In this document: positions 43,401-52,133 of the stretch, piece after piece
Numbering within the stretch: position 1 is the first letter of the stretch
Layout: the number at the start of each line of letters is the position of its first letter
Assembly: GCA_964653095.1 (NCBI GenBank)
Contig: CAZZEH010000007.1
Coordinates: 44,769-108,768 of the forward strand
Reading direction: 5' to 3'
DNA: 64,000 nucleotides
Origin: JAMLHH01 sp964653095
GTDB lineage: Bacteria; Bacteroidota; Bacteroidia; Chitinophagales; JADIYW01
Notes under the pieces: generated by a model
Databases searched by the model: none
Told to the model about the DNA's origin: nothing
Seen by the model: the letters and a program-made list of their open reading frames with translations, nothing else
Position numbers and translations under genes: made by a program

Positions 43401-44561
43401 ATGAAAATATTGATTACTCAGAAAATTTCTAAGCTTTCAGGCTCAGAATGGTATTTGTTGAATTTGTCCTCCGGGCTTTTAAAAAAAGGCATAGAAGTAC
43501 ATTTTTTGGCATTGATTGATGTAAGAACTATTGACAGAGCCAACGATTTGGTAGAGATGTTTGTCAAAAGAGGAATCAAAGTCCACAGAATAGAAGTTAC
43601 GAAAGACTTCTCTTTTAAATTGTTTAAAAGCATTTCTGACTTAATCAAAAGAGAGCAATATAATTTTGTCCACTCTAATCTGATCAGGACAGATTTCATT
43701 ATTTCCATGGTTAAGCTTTTTTATAAACGTGACCTTTTTATAGTTTCTACTCATCATGGTTTTGACTTGAACTATCAGTTTAAACATGGTTTTAACGTCG
43801 TAAAATCACCTTTTAATTTGTTTATAAGACTTTCACGATTCAATCAGAAATTTATCAATGCAAATATTGCAATATCAAAAGGAATTAAAAACCTGCACGT
43901 GGGTCATAAAACGCTGAAACCGGAAAAGATGGATGTGATTCCTTATGGATTTCAGTTTGAAAATATAACCTATAGCTCTGATATAAATAAATACAGAAAG
44001 GCTCCTATGCAGATACTGATTGTTGGCAGGTTAATAAGTTGGAAAGGACATAAGGATGTGATGGATATCATGCCTAATCTGATCAAAAGATTGGGTAAAG
44101 ATATTGCATTGGTTATTGTGGGGATAGGAGAGTATGAAAGAGAATTGAGAAATCATGCCCGGGCTATAGGAATTGAAAAACATGTGTTTTTTGAGGGATT
44201 TAGCACAAAAGTGCATGACTACATTAAAAATTCTGATGTGGTGGCGATTCCCTCCAGATCTGAAGGATTTTGTGTTGTTTTGATGGAGGCCTATTTTTCC
44301 GAAGGAGCAATAGCAGCATACGATGTACCTGCATTAAATGAGAACATTTTTCACAGGGAAACAGGTATGTTAGCTACCCCTTATAATCTAACAGAATTAG
44401 AAAATAATATAGTAGAAATATTAGAAAACCCCGAGCTTACAAAAAATCTCAAGCTAAACGGGAAAAAGTATTTGGAAGATTACTTAAATCTGGAAAGAAT
44501 GACAGATGACACCATTAAGTTTTATAAATCCAAAACTCCAAAGAAAAAAGCTCTCAATTAA
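43401..44561 (+). CDS. GT4-family glycosyltransferase
   Basis: A GT-B fold transferase of 386 residues. The N-terminal acceptor-binding half (1-180) includes ISKLSGSEWYLLNLSSGLLKKG near 9-30 and STHHGFDLNYQ near 115. The C-terminal nucleotide-sugar half has ILIVGRLISWKGHKDVMDIMP near 200-222, FFEGFSTKVHDYIKNSDVVAIPSRSEGFCVVLMEAYFSEGAI near 270-310 and the E(x7)E motif region in that segment. It retains the donor sugar as the anomeric alpha product. The donor may be UDP-xylose or UDP-HexNAc given the neighbours, but this is inference. It is in the same strand cluster, 140 bases after UXS. Confidence 0.88.
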   Translation: MKILITQKISKLSGSEWYLLNLSSGLLKKGIEVHFLALIDVRTIDRANDLVEMFVKRGIKVHRIEVTKDFSFKLFKSISDLIKREQYNFVHSNLIRTDFIISMVKLFYKRDLFIVSTHHGFDLNYQFKHGFNVVKSPFNLFIRLSRFNQKFINANIAISKGIKNLHVGHKTLKPEKMDVIPYGFQFENITYSSDINKYRKAPMQILIVGRLISWKGHKDVMDIMPNLIKRLGKDIALVIVGIGEYERELRNHARAIGIEKHVFFEGFSTKVHDYIKNSDVVAIPSRSEGFCVVLMEAYFSEGAIAAYDVPALNENIFHRETGMLATPYNLTELENNIVEILENPELTKNLKLNGKKYLEDYLNLERMTDDTIKFYKSKTPKKKALN

Positions 44562-44605
44562 ACAAAAGCAAGCAACGTGAATATTCTAATATATAAGACA
44601 ATCGT

Positions 44606-45586
44606 ATGCAAAATGGGATATTTGTAATTTCATTGGACTTTGAGTTAATGTGGGGAGTATGGGATTCAAAATCCATAGAATCCTACGGGGAGAATATTAT
44701 AAAAGTACACGAAATAATTCCAAAGCTAATTTCGACTTTTGAAACTTATGAAGTATCCGCCACTTTTGCTACCGTCGGATTTCTTTTCAATAAGAATAAA
44801 AGTATGTTATTGAATAATCTCCCAGAATTAAGACCTAAATACAAAAAAGAAAAATTCAACCCATACTTATCATTTATAGATTTAATTGAAGAGAAACAAT
44901 CACAATACTATTTTGCTCCTGAATTGATAAAACAGGTTGCAGACTCAAAGCTTCAGGAACTGGCCACCCACACCTATGCTCATATATATTGTTTGGAAGA
45001 AGGTATGGAAGAAGATGCGTTTGAAGCGGATTTAAAGATGGCTGTAAAAGTTGCTGATTTATATAATCAGCCTGTTAAATCTCTAATTTTTCCCAGGAAT
45101 CAGTTTAATAACAAATTTCTGTCTATTTGTGAAAAATACGGGCTTACATCGTACAGAGGAAATGAAAAGTCCTGGATATATGCTCCAAAATCAGGAGCCG
45201 AAGAAAATCCGGTACGAAGAGCCGTTCGACTGATGGACACCTATTTGAATCTTACAGGACATCATTGTTATAACCCTTTAAATTTGAAAAATCACAAAGG
45301 AATCGTAAATATACCTTCATCCAGATTTTTCAGACCCTATAGCGAAAAACTATCTTTCTTAGAGAACCTGAAAATCAGAAGAATCAAAAAAAGTATGACC
45401 CATGCCGCTAAAAATGGTAAGGTTTATCATCTGTGGTGGCATCCGCATAATTTCGGATATAAAACAGAAGAAATGTTTAAGCAATTGGAAGAAATACTGA
45501 AACATTATAAAACACTTCACGAGGAATTTGGATTTAAGAGTTGCTCAATGAACGGAGTTGTAAAAATGATCCAGCATGAGAAGTAA
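44606..45586 (+). CDS. Polysaccharide deacetylase (NodB/CE4-like) family protein
   Basis: The 326-residue protein has the CE4 pattern: the first motif SLDFELMWG near 8-16 (the catalytic and metal-binding aspartate), a second motif HTYAH near 119-123 and a C-terminal WWHPHNFG near 279-286. FPRNQF near 156 is the third-motif position. It is a metal-dependent deacetylase of a kind found in surface-polysaccharide loci. No signal peptide is seen, so it probably acts on cytoplasmic or lipid-linked intermediates. It is 44 bases after the GT4 gene and its end overlaps the next gene start by 11 bases, coupling it to the formyltransferase. Confidence 0.82.
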   Translation: MQNGIFVISLDFELMWGVWDSKSIESYGENIIKVHEIIPKLISTFETYEVSATFATVGFLFNKNKSMLLNNLPELRPKYKKEKFNPYLSFIDLIEEKQSQYYFAPELIKQVADSKLQELATHTYAHIYCLEEGMEEDAFEADLKMAVKVADLYNQPVKSLIFPRNQFNNKFLSICEKYGLTSYRGNEKSWIYAPKSGAEENPVRRAVRLMDTYLNLTGHHCYNPLNLKNHKGIVNIPSSRFFRPYSEKLSFLENLKIRRIKKSMTHAAKNGKVYHLWWHPHNFGYKTEEMFKQLEEILKHYKTLHEEFGFKSCSMNGVVKMIQHEK

Positions 45587-46346
45587 AAAAGTAATAATTC
45601 TTGGTGGAGATAGCGAATCAACTCGTATAGTTTTTAACTATTTGAGTAAAAAAATCAATATTTCACATGTTGTTATAGAAGACTCAGAGTCACGCAAAAA
45701 ATTTCTCAAAAGGCGAATAAGGAGGCTGGGATACTTTACTGTATTTGGACAAATTTTATTTCAACTGATAATCGTTAAGTCGCTAAGCTTATTCTCCAAA
45801 AACAGGAAAAGAAAGATCATGTCAGACAATGATTTAAATAATGACGATATACCGGAACAAAAACTGCTGAAAGTACCATCTGTAAATTCAGAGCAAGTCA
45901 TTGAACTCCTGAAAGAGATTAATCCTGATGTTATCGTGGTCAATGGCACAAGAATTATTTCTAAAAAAATTATTCAAAATGCAGGCTGTAAGTTAATTAA
46001 TACTCATGCAGGAATCACACCGAAATATAGAGGCGTACACGGAGGATATTGGGCTTTGGCCAATGATGATGCTGAAAACTGTGGAGTAACTGTGCACTAT
46101 ATTGATGAAGGTATTGATACCGGTAGTATTATTTTTCAATCCATTATTACTCCAACTAAAAGCGACAACTTTGTAACTTATCCACTGTTACAGCTCGCCA
46201 AGGGGCTGATAATTCTAGAGAAAGCAATCGAAAATGAATTTGAAAACAAAAATTCAATCATTTCTAACAATTTGGAAAGCAAGCTTTGGTATCATCCGAC
46301 TTTTTTTCAATATCTGTATAATTACATAGTGAAGAACGTTAAATAA
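45576..46346 (+). CDS. Sugar N-formyltransferase-like protein
   Basis: The 256-residue protein has a formyltransferase fold in its last 160 residues: VVNGTRIISKKII near 126, N-T-H at NTHAGITPKYRGVHGGYWAL near 146-165, and VTVHYIDEGIDTGSII near 174-189. The Asn, His and Asp of the formyl-THF-dependent catalytic triad are all present. The first ~110 residues are basic and variable (a KKFLKRRIRRLG segment near 31-42) with no methionyl-tRNA formyltransferase C-terminal domain. It is therefore more like sugar formyltransferases than Fmt. The 11-base overlap with the deacetylase gene is the main clue to function: the pair could exchange an N-acetyl for an N-formyl group on an amino sugar. Confidence 0.75.
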   Translation: MRSKKVIILGGDSESTRIVFNYLSKKINISHVVIEDSESRKKFLKRRIRRLGYFTVFGQILFQLIIVKSLSLFSKNRKRKIMSDNDLNNDDIPEQKLLKVPSVNSEQVIELLKEINPDVIVVNGTRIISKKIIQNAGCKLINTHAGITPKYRGVHGGYWALANDDAENCGVTVHYIDEGIDTGSIIFQSIITPTKSDNFVTYPLLQLAKGLIILEKAIENEFENKNSIISNNLESKLWYHPTFFQYLYNYIVKNVK

Positions 46347-46376
46347 TAGAAGTGGCTTAGATTTTAAATAAAAAAG

Positions 46377-47327
46377 ATGAAAAAATTTTTAGTGACCGGG
46401 GGAGCCGGCTTTATTGGAAGTAATATCGTTGAAAAACTTTTGGAAGAAGGATACCAGGTCAGAGTTTTAGATAATCTTTCGACCGGGAAGCAAGAAAACG
46501 TTGACTTATTTGTCAATCATCCGAATTTTGAATTTTTGCTCGGAGATATCCGAAATATTGGCGATTGTGAGAAAGCCTGCAAAGGAATTGATGCCATTTC
46601 TCATCAGGCGGCGCTCGGTTCTGTCCCTCGCTCTATCGCAAATCCAATGGCGACCAATGCGAGTAATGTGGATGGGTTTGTAAACATACTTTTTGCCGCA
46701 AAAGAAAATGGAATTAAAAGAGTAACTTATGCCTCCTCCTCCTCTGTTTACGGGGATGAAAAAACTCTTCCAAAAACAGAAAATCGTGTAGGAAAGCCAC
46801 TATCGCCGTATGCCGCTTCCAAAGCTGCAAATGAAATGTACGCCCATGCTTTTTCTTCTGTTTATGACTTAGAACTTATAGGATTCAGATACTTTAATGT
46901 TTTCGGGCCACGTCAGGACCCTTATGGACAATACGCGGCAGTGATTCCCCTTTTCGCCAAAGCTTTGATAAATGATGAAGCTCCGTTTATTAATGGGGAT
47001 GGAGAGCAAAGCAGAGATTTCACTTTTGTGGCGAATGCAGTTCAGGCAAATATATTGGGACTGACTACAGAAAATAAAGAAGCCTTGAATCAGGTGTATA
47101 ATATTGCATTGGGTGAGCGGTTTACAGTCAATGAGCTTTTTCAGTCCATACGGTATTTACTCGAAAAAGATATAGAAGCCATACACAGAGAACCCCGTCC
47201 GGGCGATGTAAGAGATTCTTTGGCAGATATCAGTAAGGCAAAAAAGCTTTTGGGTTATCAGCCTACACATCGATTTACTGAAGGGTTGCCAATTACAGTA
47301 GAATATTTTAAAAGTATATTTGGATAA
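46377..47327 (+). CDS. UDP-HexNAc 4-epimerase-like SDR (WbpP/VipB type)
   Basis: The 316-residue extended SDR has GGAGFIGSNIVEKL at 8-21, LDNLSTG near 34-40, SSSSVYGDE near 120-128, YAASK near 143-147 with the catalytic Tyr and Lys, FNVFGPRQDP near 171-180 and RDFTFVANAVQAN near 215-227. This resembles WbpP-type enzymes that interconvert UDP-GlcNAc and UDP-GalNAc. It ends the cluster; its stop directly abuts the stop of the Rieske gene on the other strand. Substrate preference (acetamido vs plain hexose) is inferred from similarity to this subgroup. Confidence 0.85.
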   Translation: MKKFLVTGGAGFIGSNIVEKLLEEGYQVRVLDNLSTGKQENVDLFVNHPNFEFLLGDIRNIGDCEKACKGIDAISHQAALGSVPRSIANPMATNASNVDGFVNILFAAKENGIKRVTYASSSSVYGDEKTLPKTENRVGKPLSPYAASKAANEMYAHAFSSVYDLELIGFRYFNVFGPRQDPYGQYAAVIPLFAKALINDEAPFINGDGEQSRDFTFVANAVQANILGLTTENKEALNQVYNIALGERFTVNELFQSIRYLLEKDIEAIHREPRPGDVRDSLADISKAKKLLGYQPTHRFTEGLPITVEYFKSIFG

Positions 47328-47681
47328 TCAAATCCTCCCCCCAATATACCACGTCCCTCCTTCTTCTTTGAATTTATAATTGGGGATTTTATATTCGTTA
47401 CCGTCTGCACTTCTTCCGGTTTTGATATCGAATTTGTAATAGTGAGTCGGACAGGTTACGATGCCTCTCTTGTTACACGTTAAAGCGAGAGTCAGAGGAG
47501 TGCCGGCATGAGGGCAACGATCATTAATTCCGTAATACTCTCCATGGAGTTCCGTTGCACAAATTTTACTCTCTTTGAAGATAAGACGTACCAAACGCTG
47601 ACTTTCCAAGGCTTTTAACTTTTCAGCTTCTTGTTCAGGAAGCTTTTCCCATTGGTATAAAGAATCGGAGAATGAACTCAT
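47328..47681 (-). CDS. Rieske 2Fe-2S ferredoxin-like protein
   Basis: The 117-residue protein has the two Rieske cluster motifs C-x-H (CPHAGTPL near 71) and C-x2-H (CPTHYYKFD near 92), about 18 residues apart. There is no signal peptide or transmembrane segment, so it resembles the soluble Rieske ferredoxins that serve oxygenases and other redox partners. The start overlaps the gldG stop by 4 bases (ATGA), so it is likely translated together with the gld operon, which is unexpected. Its convergent neighbour ends at the adjacent base. Confidence 0.9.
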   Translation of the reverse strand: MSSFSDSLYQWEKLPEQEAEKLKALESQRLVRLIFKESKICATELHGEYYGINDRCPHAGTPLTLALTCNKRGIVTCPTHYYKFDIKTGRSADGNEYKIPNYKFKEEGGTWYIGGRI

Positions 47682-49396
47682 AGCTTAGAATATTTTAGTC
47701 GTCTTCTGAAATTAAATATCCACCCAAACAAAAGCAGAATGGGTATAGGCAGTCCCACCGTAATCAGTTGCCAGAATTTCTTTTTGTCCTGCACCTTTTC
47801 CCGGTCAAGTAACCGCATATAAATATCCCGGTTTCGGGCAGATATCAGGTTGGAATTGTCCGTTAGATACTCTATGGCATTTAGTAAAAAATCCTTATTA
47901 GCGTATGTTTTACGGTCAATTCTGTAATATCCCAAAGGAAGAGGCTGACCATTCGGATCTGTTTCATTCACAATAATATCCCCGTCGCTGACCACAATCA
48001 TTCGGGAAGGAGAAACAGCAGAAGACAATATTGGAACATTTTCTTTCTCCATCAATTCTCTTTGGGACTGCACCGCCCGGTGAGCATAGTGAGAAGTGAA
48101 TTGACCTTCAAGCAACACCGCAAGAGGAATGTCTTTCTTATTGAAAAGAGTGGGCTGTGGTTTTTGTCTCGCACCTTCCAAAGCAATCTGAAACGGTATG
48201 TTTTGAGTACGGGCATTGGAGGACGAAGACAACAGTATCGTTTTTTTGATATCCGGAGATTGAATTGTGTCAATTGAAGACGGGAACTTAAGCAAAACAG
48301 GATCTAAGTTTTTCACAATCGGAATGGACTGTTCACCTCTGACCATCGGATAAAACACCCAGGGGTACAGTTTGGGAACGGGATTCCCCGCAATTTCTTC
48401 CACAATAGGTACAGGCACACAATATAAATCCAATACTAAATCATTATTGACCCGAACGCCGTATCTGAATAACAGGTCATCCAAATTGGTCTCTCTCGCC
48501 ACACTAAAAATGGAAGAAGCTATTTTAAAGCTGTCCATGTCGGCAATGACCTGATCCAAAAGCCAAAGAACTTTCCCGCCGCGCATCACATACTGATCCA
48601 AAATAAATTTATCGTCTTCCGAAAACTTTTGTGTAGGTTTTGTAATCACTAACACATCTGTATTGCCGTCCAAAAGCAAATCCTGACCAATCTCCACTTT
48701 TTTAATCTGAAAGTTTTGTCTTGCCAAAGCTCCAAGGAAATCACTGACCTGTCGGGCTTCTGCCTCTCCGTGTCCCTGTAAAAAAGAAATGACAGGAACC
48801 CTGCTGCGTTGTAATTTATCTATTGTGTTTACAATTTTATACTCTAAAAAATTGAGCGAGTTTTCCATTGCTCCCTGTGAACCAAAGATCATCTGATTTT
48901 CCAGAATTGTAAATCCAAGCTCCTTTTCACCAATTCGAACAATCGCTCCCGGATAAATAAGTTTTTCGGAATAACCGCTTTCTGAATTGACTTCAAGATT
49001 GACCGGAAGTACACCTTTATCAATTAGATTTTTTTGAAGAGATTTCTTTTCATCCGCATTTCGGACAGAGTTAATATCCGTAAATTTATAACTCAGTCTG
49101 CCTCGGGTCTGTCTCCTCATATTTTCGAGCAAAAATTGAGTATGATTTCGAATGTTTTTAATTCCGGCAGGCAAATCATCTCCTTCCAGAAATACGGTTA
49201 TTTCGATATTTTCGTGAACATTTTTGAGAAGCTGCGCAGAAGCATTGGTAAGCGTAAATCTTTTCTCGGCAGTCAGGTCCCATCGCAGGTTTATTTTTTG
49301 CCCTGTCCAAAATATGGCAATCAAAACTATCAGACCAATGGCAAAACCTGATATCGAAGACAAGCGACTGTTTTGTTTGAAAAATTTCATCTTCAT
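47678..49396 (-). CDS. gldG: Gliding motility ABC transporter component GldG
   Basis: GldG is the large substrate-binding-like or periplasmic-facing component of the GldA-GldF-GldG ABC transporter needed for gliding in F. johnsoniae. It has an N-terminal transmembrane segment (about 12-32 from this start), a long periplasmic domain (LTAEKRFTLTNAS near 43, ISFLQGHGEAEARQVSDFL near 205), and a C-terminal transmembrane segment (near 548-565) with a short basic tail. I chose ATG 49396 because it follows the gldF stop by 4 bases; a TTG at 49420 would extend the protein by eight residues into gldF, and an ATG at 49390 is also possible. It is followed by the coupled Rieske gene. Confidence 0.88.
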   Translation of the reverse strand: MKMKFFKQNSRLSSISGFAIGLIVLIAIFWTGQKINLRWDLTAEKRFTLTNASAQLLKNVHENIEITVFLEGDDLPAGIKNIRNHTQFLLENMRRQTRGRLSYKFTDINSVRNADEKKSLQKNLIDKGVLPVNLEVNSESGYSEKLIYPGAIVRIGEKELGFTILENQMIFGSQGAMENSLNFLEYKIVNTIDKLQRSRVPVISFLQGHGEAEARQVSDFLGALARQNFQIKKVEIGQDLLLDGNTDVLVITKPTQKFSEDDKFILDQYVMRGGKVLWLLDQVIADMDSFKIASSIFSVARETNLDDLLFRYGVRVNNDLVLDLYCVPVPIVEEIAGNPVPKLYPWVFYPMVRGEQSIPIVKNLDPVLLKFPSSIDTIQSPDIKKTILLSSSSNARTQNIPFQIALEGARQKPQPTLFNKKDIPLAVLLEGQFTSHYAHRAVQSQRELMEKENVPILSSAVSPSRMIVVSDGDIIVNETDPNGQPLPLGYYRIDRKTYANKDFLLNAIEYLTDNSNLISARNRDIYMRLLDREKVQDKKKFWQLITVGLPIPILLLFGWIFNFRRRLKYSKL

Positions 49397-49400
49397 ACAC

Positions 49401-50129
49401 CTACCATTTTCGACTTTCAAGACTGAGCTTACAAAGCATGAGTATAAAAACAGTCACCGTGAAAAAATAAGTCGCATCACTTAACTCTATCACTCCGCGG
49501 CTGATGGCATCATAATGTGCGGAAGCGCCCAAGGACATAATCCAATAACTTACCTGACCGGACAAAAACTCCAGTGAGCTAATTCGCAAGAACGCATCAA
49601 ATATCAGATAACACAAGAATACACCGAGAAGGAAAGCAACTATCTGATTGGAAGACAACACAGAAGACCAAATTCCTGCCGCACAAAATAAAAATCCCAA
49701 AAGCAACAGGCCCAAATAGGAACCCCATACGGCTCCGGTATCTATTCCGGCCCCTTCTAAGCTGAGAGAGGCCACCGCCCAAAAATATAAAAGTGTCGGA
49801 ACCAAAGTCACACACATCAGCGTGCTTGCAGCCCAATATTTCCCCATCAGTATCTCGAACTCAGAGAGCGGTTTGGTCACTAACATTTCATAAGTTCCGG
49901 ATTGCAGTTCTTCTGAAAAACTTTTCATGGTAATAGCCGGAATCAGGAAAATCAAAACCCAGGGAGCCAGTATGAAAAAAATATCGAGATTGGCAAAACC
50001 ACTGTCCGGTACACTGCCTTCAAACACAAAAACGTTGAGCCCCATCACTATCAGAAAAATACTGATGGCCACATAACCCGTCAATGAGCTGAAAAACTGA
50101 GTTAAATCTTTTTTATATACACTCCACAT
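49401..50129 (-). CDS. gldF: Gliding motility ABC transporter permease GldF
   Basis: This 242-residue ABC-2-type permease has six hydrophobic segments and the typical FFSSLTGYVAISIFLIVMG start, a SGTYEMLVTKPLSEFEILMGKY cytoplasmic loop near 80-101 and further membrane helices at the C-terminus. With GldA (ATPase) and GldG it forms the gliding ABC transporter. It begins 2 bases after the gldA stop, so the operon order is gldA-gldF-gldG. In F. johnsoniae gldA is elsewhere, so this arrangement is more compact than that reference. Confidence 0.92.
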   Translation of the reverse strand: MWSVYKKDLTQFFSSLTGYVAISIFLIVMGLNVFVFEGSVPDSGFANLDIFFILAPWVLIFLIPAITMKSFSEELQSGTYEMLVTKPLSEFEILMGKYWAASTLMCVTLVPTLLYFWAVASLSLEGAGIDTGAVWGSYLGLLLLGFLFCAAGIWSSVLSSNQIVAFLLGVFLCYLIFDAFLRISSLEFLSGQVSYWIMSLGASAHYDAISRGVIELSDATYFFTVTVFILMLCKLSLESRKW

Positions 50130-50131
50130 AA

Positions 50132-51049
50132 TTATTCGGACTGTTGATGAGTCAGCAATTTAAAGGTGTCTTCCAAATTAGATATGACATCATAAAGCTC
50201 CAAAATAGTGTTCTCCTGATTTACGACAGTTTCAAAAAGCGTTTTTTTCATCCTGAAACTATCCGAACCATACATCTGATAGGATGATTTTCCCGTATTC
50301 TCCACGGAAGAAATAAATTTAAACTTTTTGAATAAGTCAGTCTTTATTGGTCTTTCTAAAGTAAAACGAATGGCGTGTGCTCCCGAAATCTGCCCCGACA
50401 AACCTTCTACTGTATTATCGGCTACAAGTTTTCCTTTTTGTATAATGATTACTCGGTTACAGACTGCCTGTACTTCCTGCATGATGTGAGTGGAGAAAAT
50501 AATAGTTTTAGACTGTCCCAAAGTTTTAATCAGGCTGCGTATTTCTTCAAGTTGATTTGGGTCCAGTCCGGTGGTGGGTTCGTCGAGAATTAAAATATCA
50601 GGATCGTGAATCAGTGCCTGTGCCAACCCGGTTCTTTGGCGATAGCCTTTTGAAAGCTGGTGAATTTTCTTATGCTGTTCATGACCCAATCCGGTCATTT
50701 CAACAACTCGGCGGATGGCTGTTTTTTTATCCTTTATTTTATGTACGGAACAGATAAAACTTAAATACTCTCTGACATACATATCCAGGTACAGAGGATT
50801 ATTTTCCGGGAGATAACCTATGCGTCGGCGTACAGATATCGGATCACTTTTTATGTCTGTCTCTCCCACTAAAATTTCTCCGCTGCTGACAGGGATGTAA
50901 CCTGTAATCATTTTCATGGTGGTAGATTTTCCTGCACCGTTAGGTCCAAGAAATCCTAATATATCTCCGCGCCCGGCTTTGAAAGAAATATTATCCACGG
51001 CTTTTTGTTTGCCGTAAAATTTACTCACATGTCGTATATCCACTGACAT
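50132..51049 (-). CDS. gldA: Gliding motility ABC transporter ATP-binding protein GldA
   Basis: The 305-residue ATPase has Walker A GPNGAGKST near 35-43, Q-loop YLPENNPLY near 83, signature QLSKGYRQR near 133-141, Walker B ILILDEPTTGLD near 152-163 and H-loop FSTHIMQEV near 186. The last ~90 residues form the DUF4162-like regulatory tail common in ABC-2 exporters. It is the first gene of the gliding ABC operon. A generic ABC-2 ATPase would look similar; the GldA identity rests on the adjacent gldF and gldG. Confidence 0.88.
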   Translation of the reverse strand: MSVDIRHVSKFYGKQKAVDNISFKAGRGDILGFLGPNGAGKSTTMKMITGYIPVSSGEILVGETDIKSDPISVRRRIGYLPENNPLYLDMYVREYLSFICSVHKIKDKKTAIRRVVEMTGLGHEQHKKIHQLSKGYRQRTGLAQALIHDPDILILDEPTTGLDPNQLEEIRSLIKTLGQSKTIIFSTHIMQEVQAVCNRVIIIQKGKLVADNTVEGLSGQISGAHAIRFTLERPIKTDLFKKFKFISSVENTGKSSYQMYGSDSFRMKKTLFETVVNQENTILELYDVISNLEDTFKLLTHQQSE

Positions 51050-51148
51050 AGAACGAAAGTAGTTATTTCAGGTAAGACTTAAAATACTTATAACTTGCTT
51101 TAAACTTTTTTATAAAGTTAATTCATACCGCATTTATAAGATATCATA

Positions 51149-51156
51149 TACCTTTG
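51149..51156 (+). promoter_or_regulatory. Possible -7 box for the metallophosphoesterase gene
   Basis: TACCTTTG fits TAnnTTTG; no TTTG -33 is clear. The ORF start is 67 bases downstream. Confidence 0.35.
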
Positions 51157-51223
51157 CATGGATTTTATAACTCGCAAAAGCTAAAATCACCATCTTTTCA
51201 TACAACTTAAAACACAAAACACG

Positions 51224-52003
51224 ATGAGCTCCAAAAGACCGGTTGAAGTATGTATAATCTCAGATATTCATTTGGGGACATACGGATGCAGTGCAAAAGA
51301 GCTGAATCACTACCTGAAAAGTATAGACCCCGGAATATTAATAATCAATGGAGACTGGTTGGACATTTGGCACTTCAGTTCGAATTATTGGCCGCCGGCA
51401 CACACCGAAAACATATTTTTGGTATTGGATTTTCTGAGAAAAGGAGTGCCGGTTTATTATATCACAGGGAACCATGACGATATGGTTCGAAGATTTACAG
51501 ATTTTAAGTTAGATACGCTGGAGGTTCGGGATGAACTAATTTTGGACTTAGACGGGAAATCTCACTGGATTTTTCATGGAGACATCTTTGATTTATCCGT
51601 GGGCAACAAGGCTAAGTGGCTGGCCAAACTGGGCGGGAGAAGTTATGATTATCTCATCAGACTAAACAGGATAATTAATGCAGTTCGGGCTCAACTCGGC
51701 AAAGAAAAGATAATGCTGTCCAAAATGGTGAAAGACAGCGTCAAAAATATAGTTAAAAGCAATGTGTCCGATTTTGAAGAAATCGCAGTTGAGCGGGCAA
51801 TTTTACACGGTTATGATTACGTAATCTGCGGACATATTCATCGGCCTCAAATTCGCCGTATAAAAACAGACGAGGGGTCTGTAATCTATCTGAACTCGGG
51901 AGACTGGATTGAAAATCTGACTGCCTTAGAATATAATAACGGCAAGTGGGAGCTTTTTTATTACCAAAATGAGCTTGCCTTTAAAGATATTGACCGAAGT
52001 TAG
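51224..52003 (+). CDS. UDP-2,3-diacylglucosamine diphosphatase-like metallophosphoesterase
   Basis: This calcineurin-like phosphoesterase (259 residues) has all five metal motifs: DIHLG near 14, GDWLDIW near 42, GNHDD near 83, HGDIFD near 118 and GHIHRPQ near 206. The layout and the length match LpxH-type enzymes, which hydrolyse UDP-2,3-diacylglucosamine to lipid X in lipid A synthesis. Homologues of this length are sometimes LpxH2 or related proteins of other substrate, so I leave the symbol blank. It has no membrane anchor. No other lpx gene is nearby. Confidence 0.82.
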   Translation: MSSKRPVEVCIISDIHLGTYGCSAKELNHYLKSIDPGILIINGDWLDIWHFSSNYWPPAHTENIFLVLDFLRKGVPVYYITGNHDDMVRRFTDFKLDTLEVRDELILDLDGKSHWIFHGDIFDLSVGNKAKWLAKLGGRSYDYLIRLNRIINAVRAQLGKEKIMLSKMVKDSVKNIVKSNVSDFEEIAVERAILHGYDYVICGHIHRPQIRRIKTDEGSVIYLNSGDWIENLTALEYNNGKWELFYYQNELAFKDIDRS

Positions 52004-52133
52004 GTATCGGATTACAATTTTGGTTTGAAAAATTAGTATGATTCTTGTGTAATCCATTTCAATTCATAATTTTGATTGAAATAGCTTCCGAAAAAGGAGG
52101 AGCGGATTTAAAATTAATTTCTTAAAAAGTACA

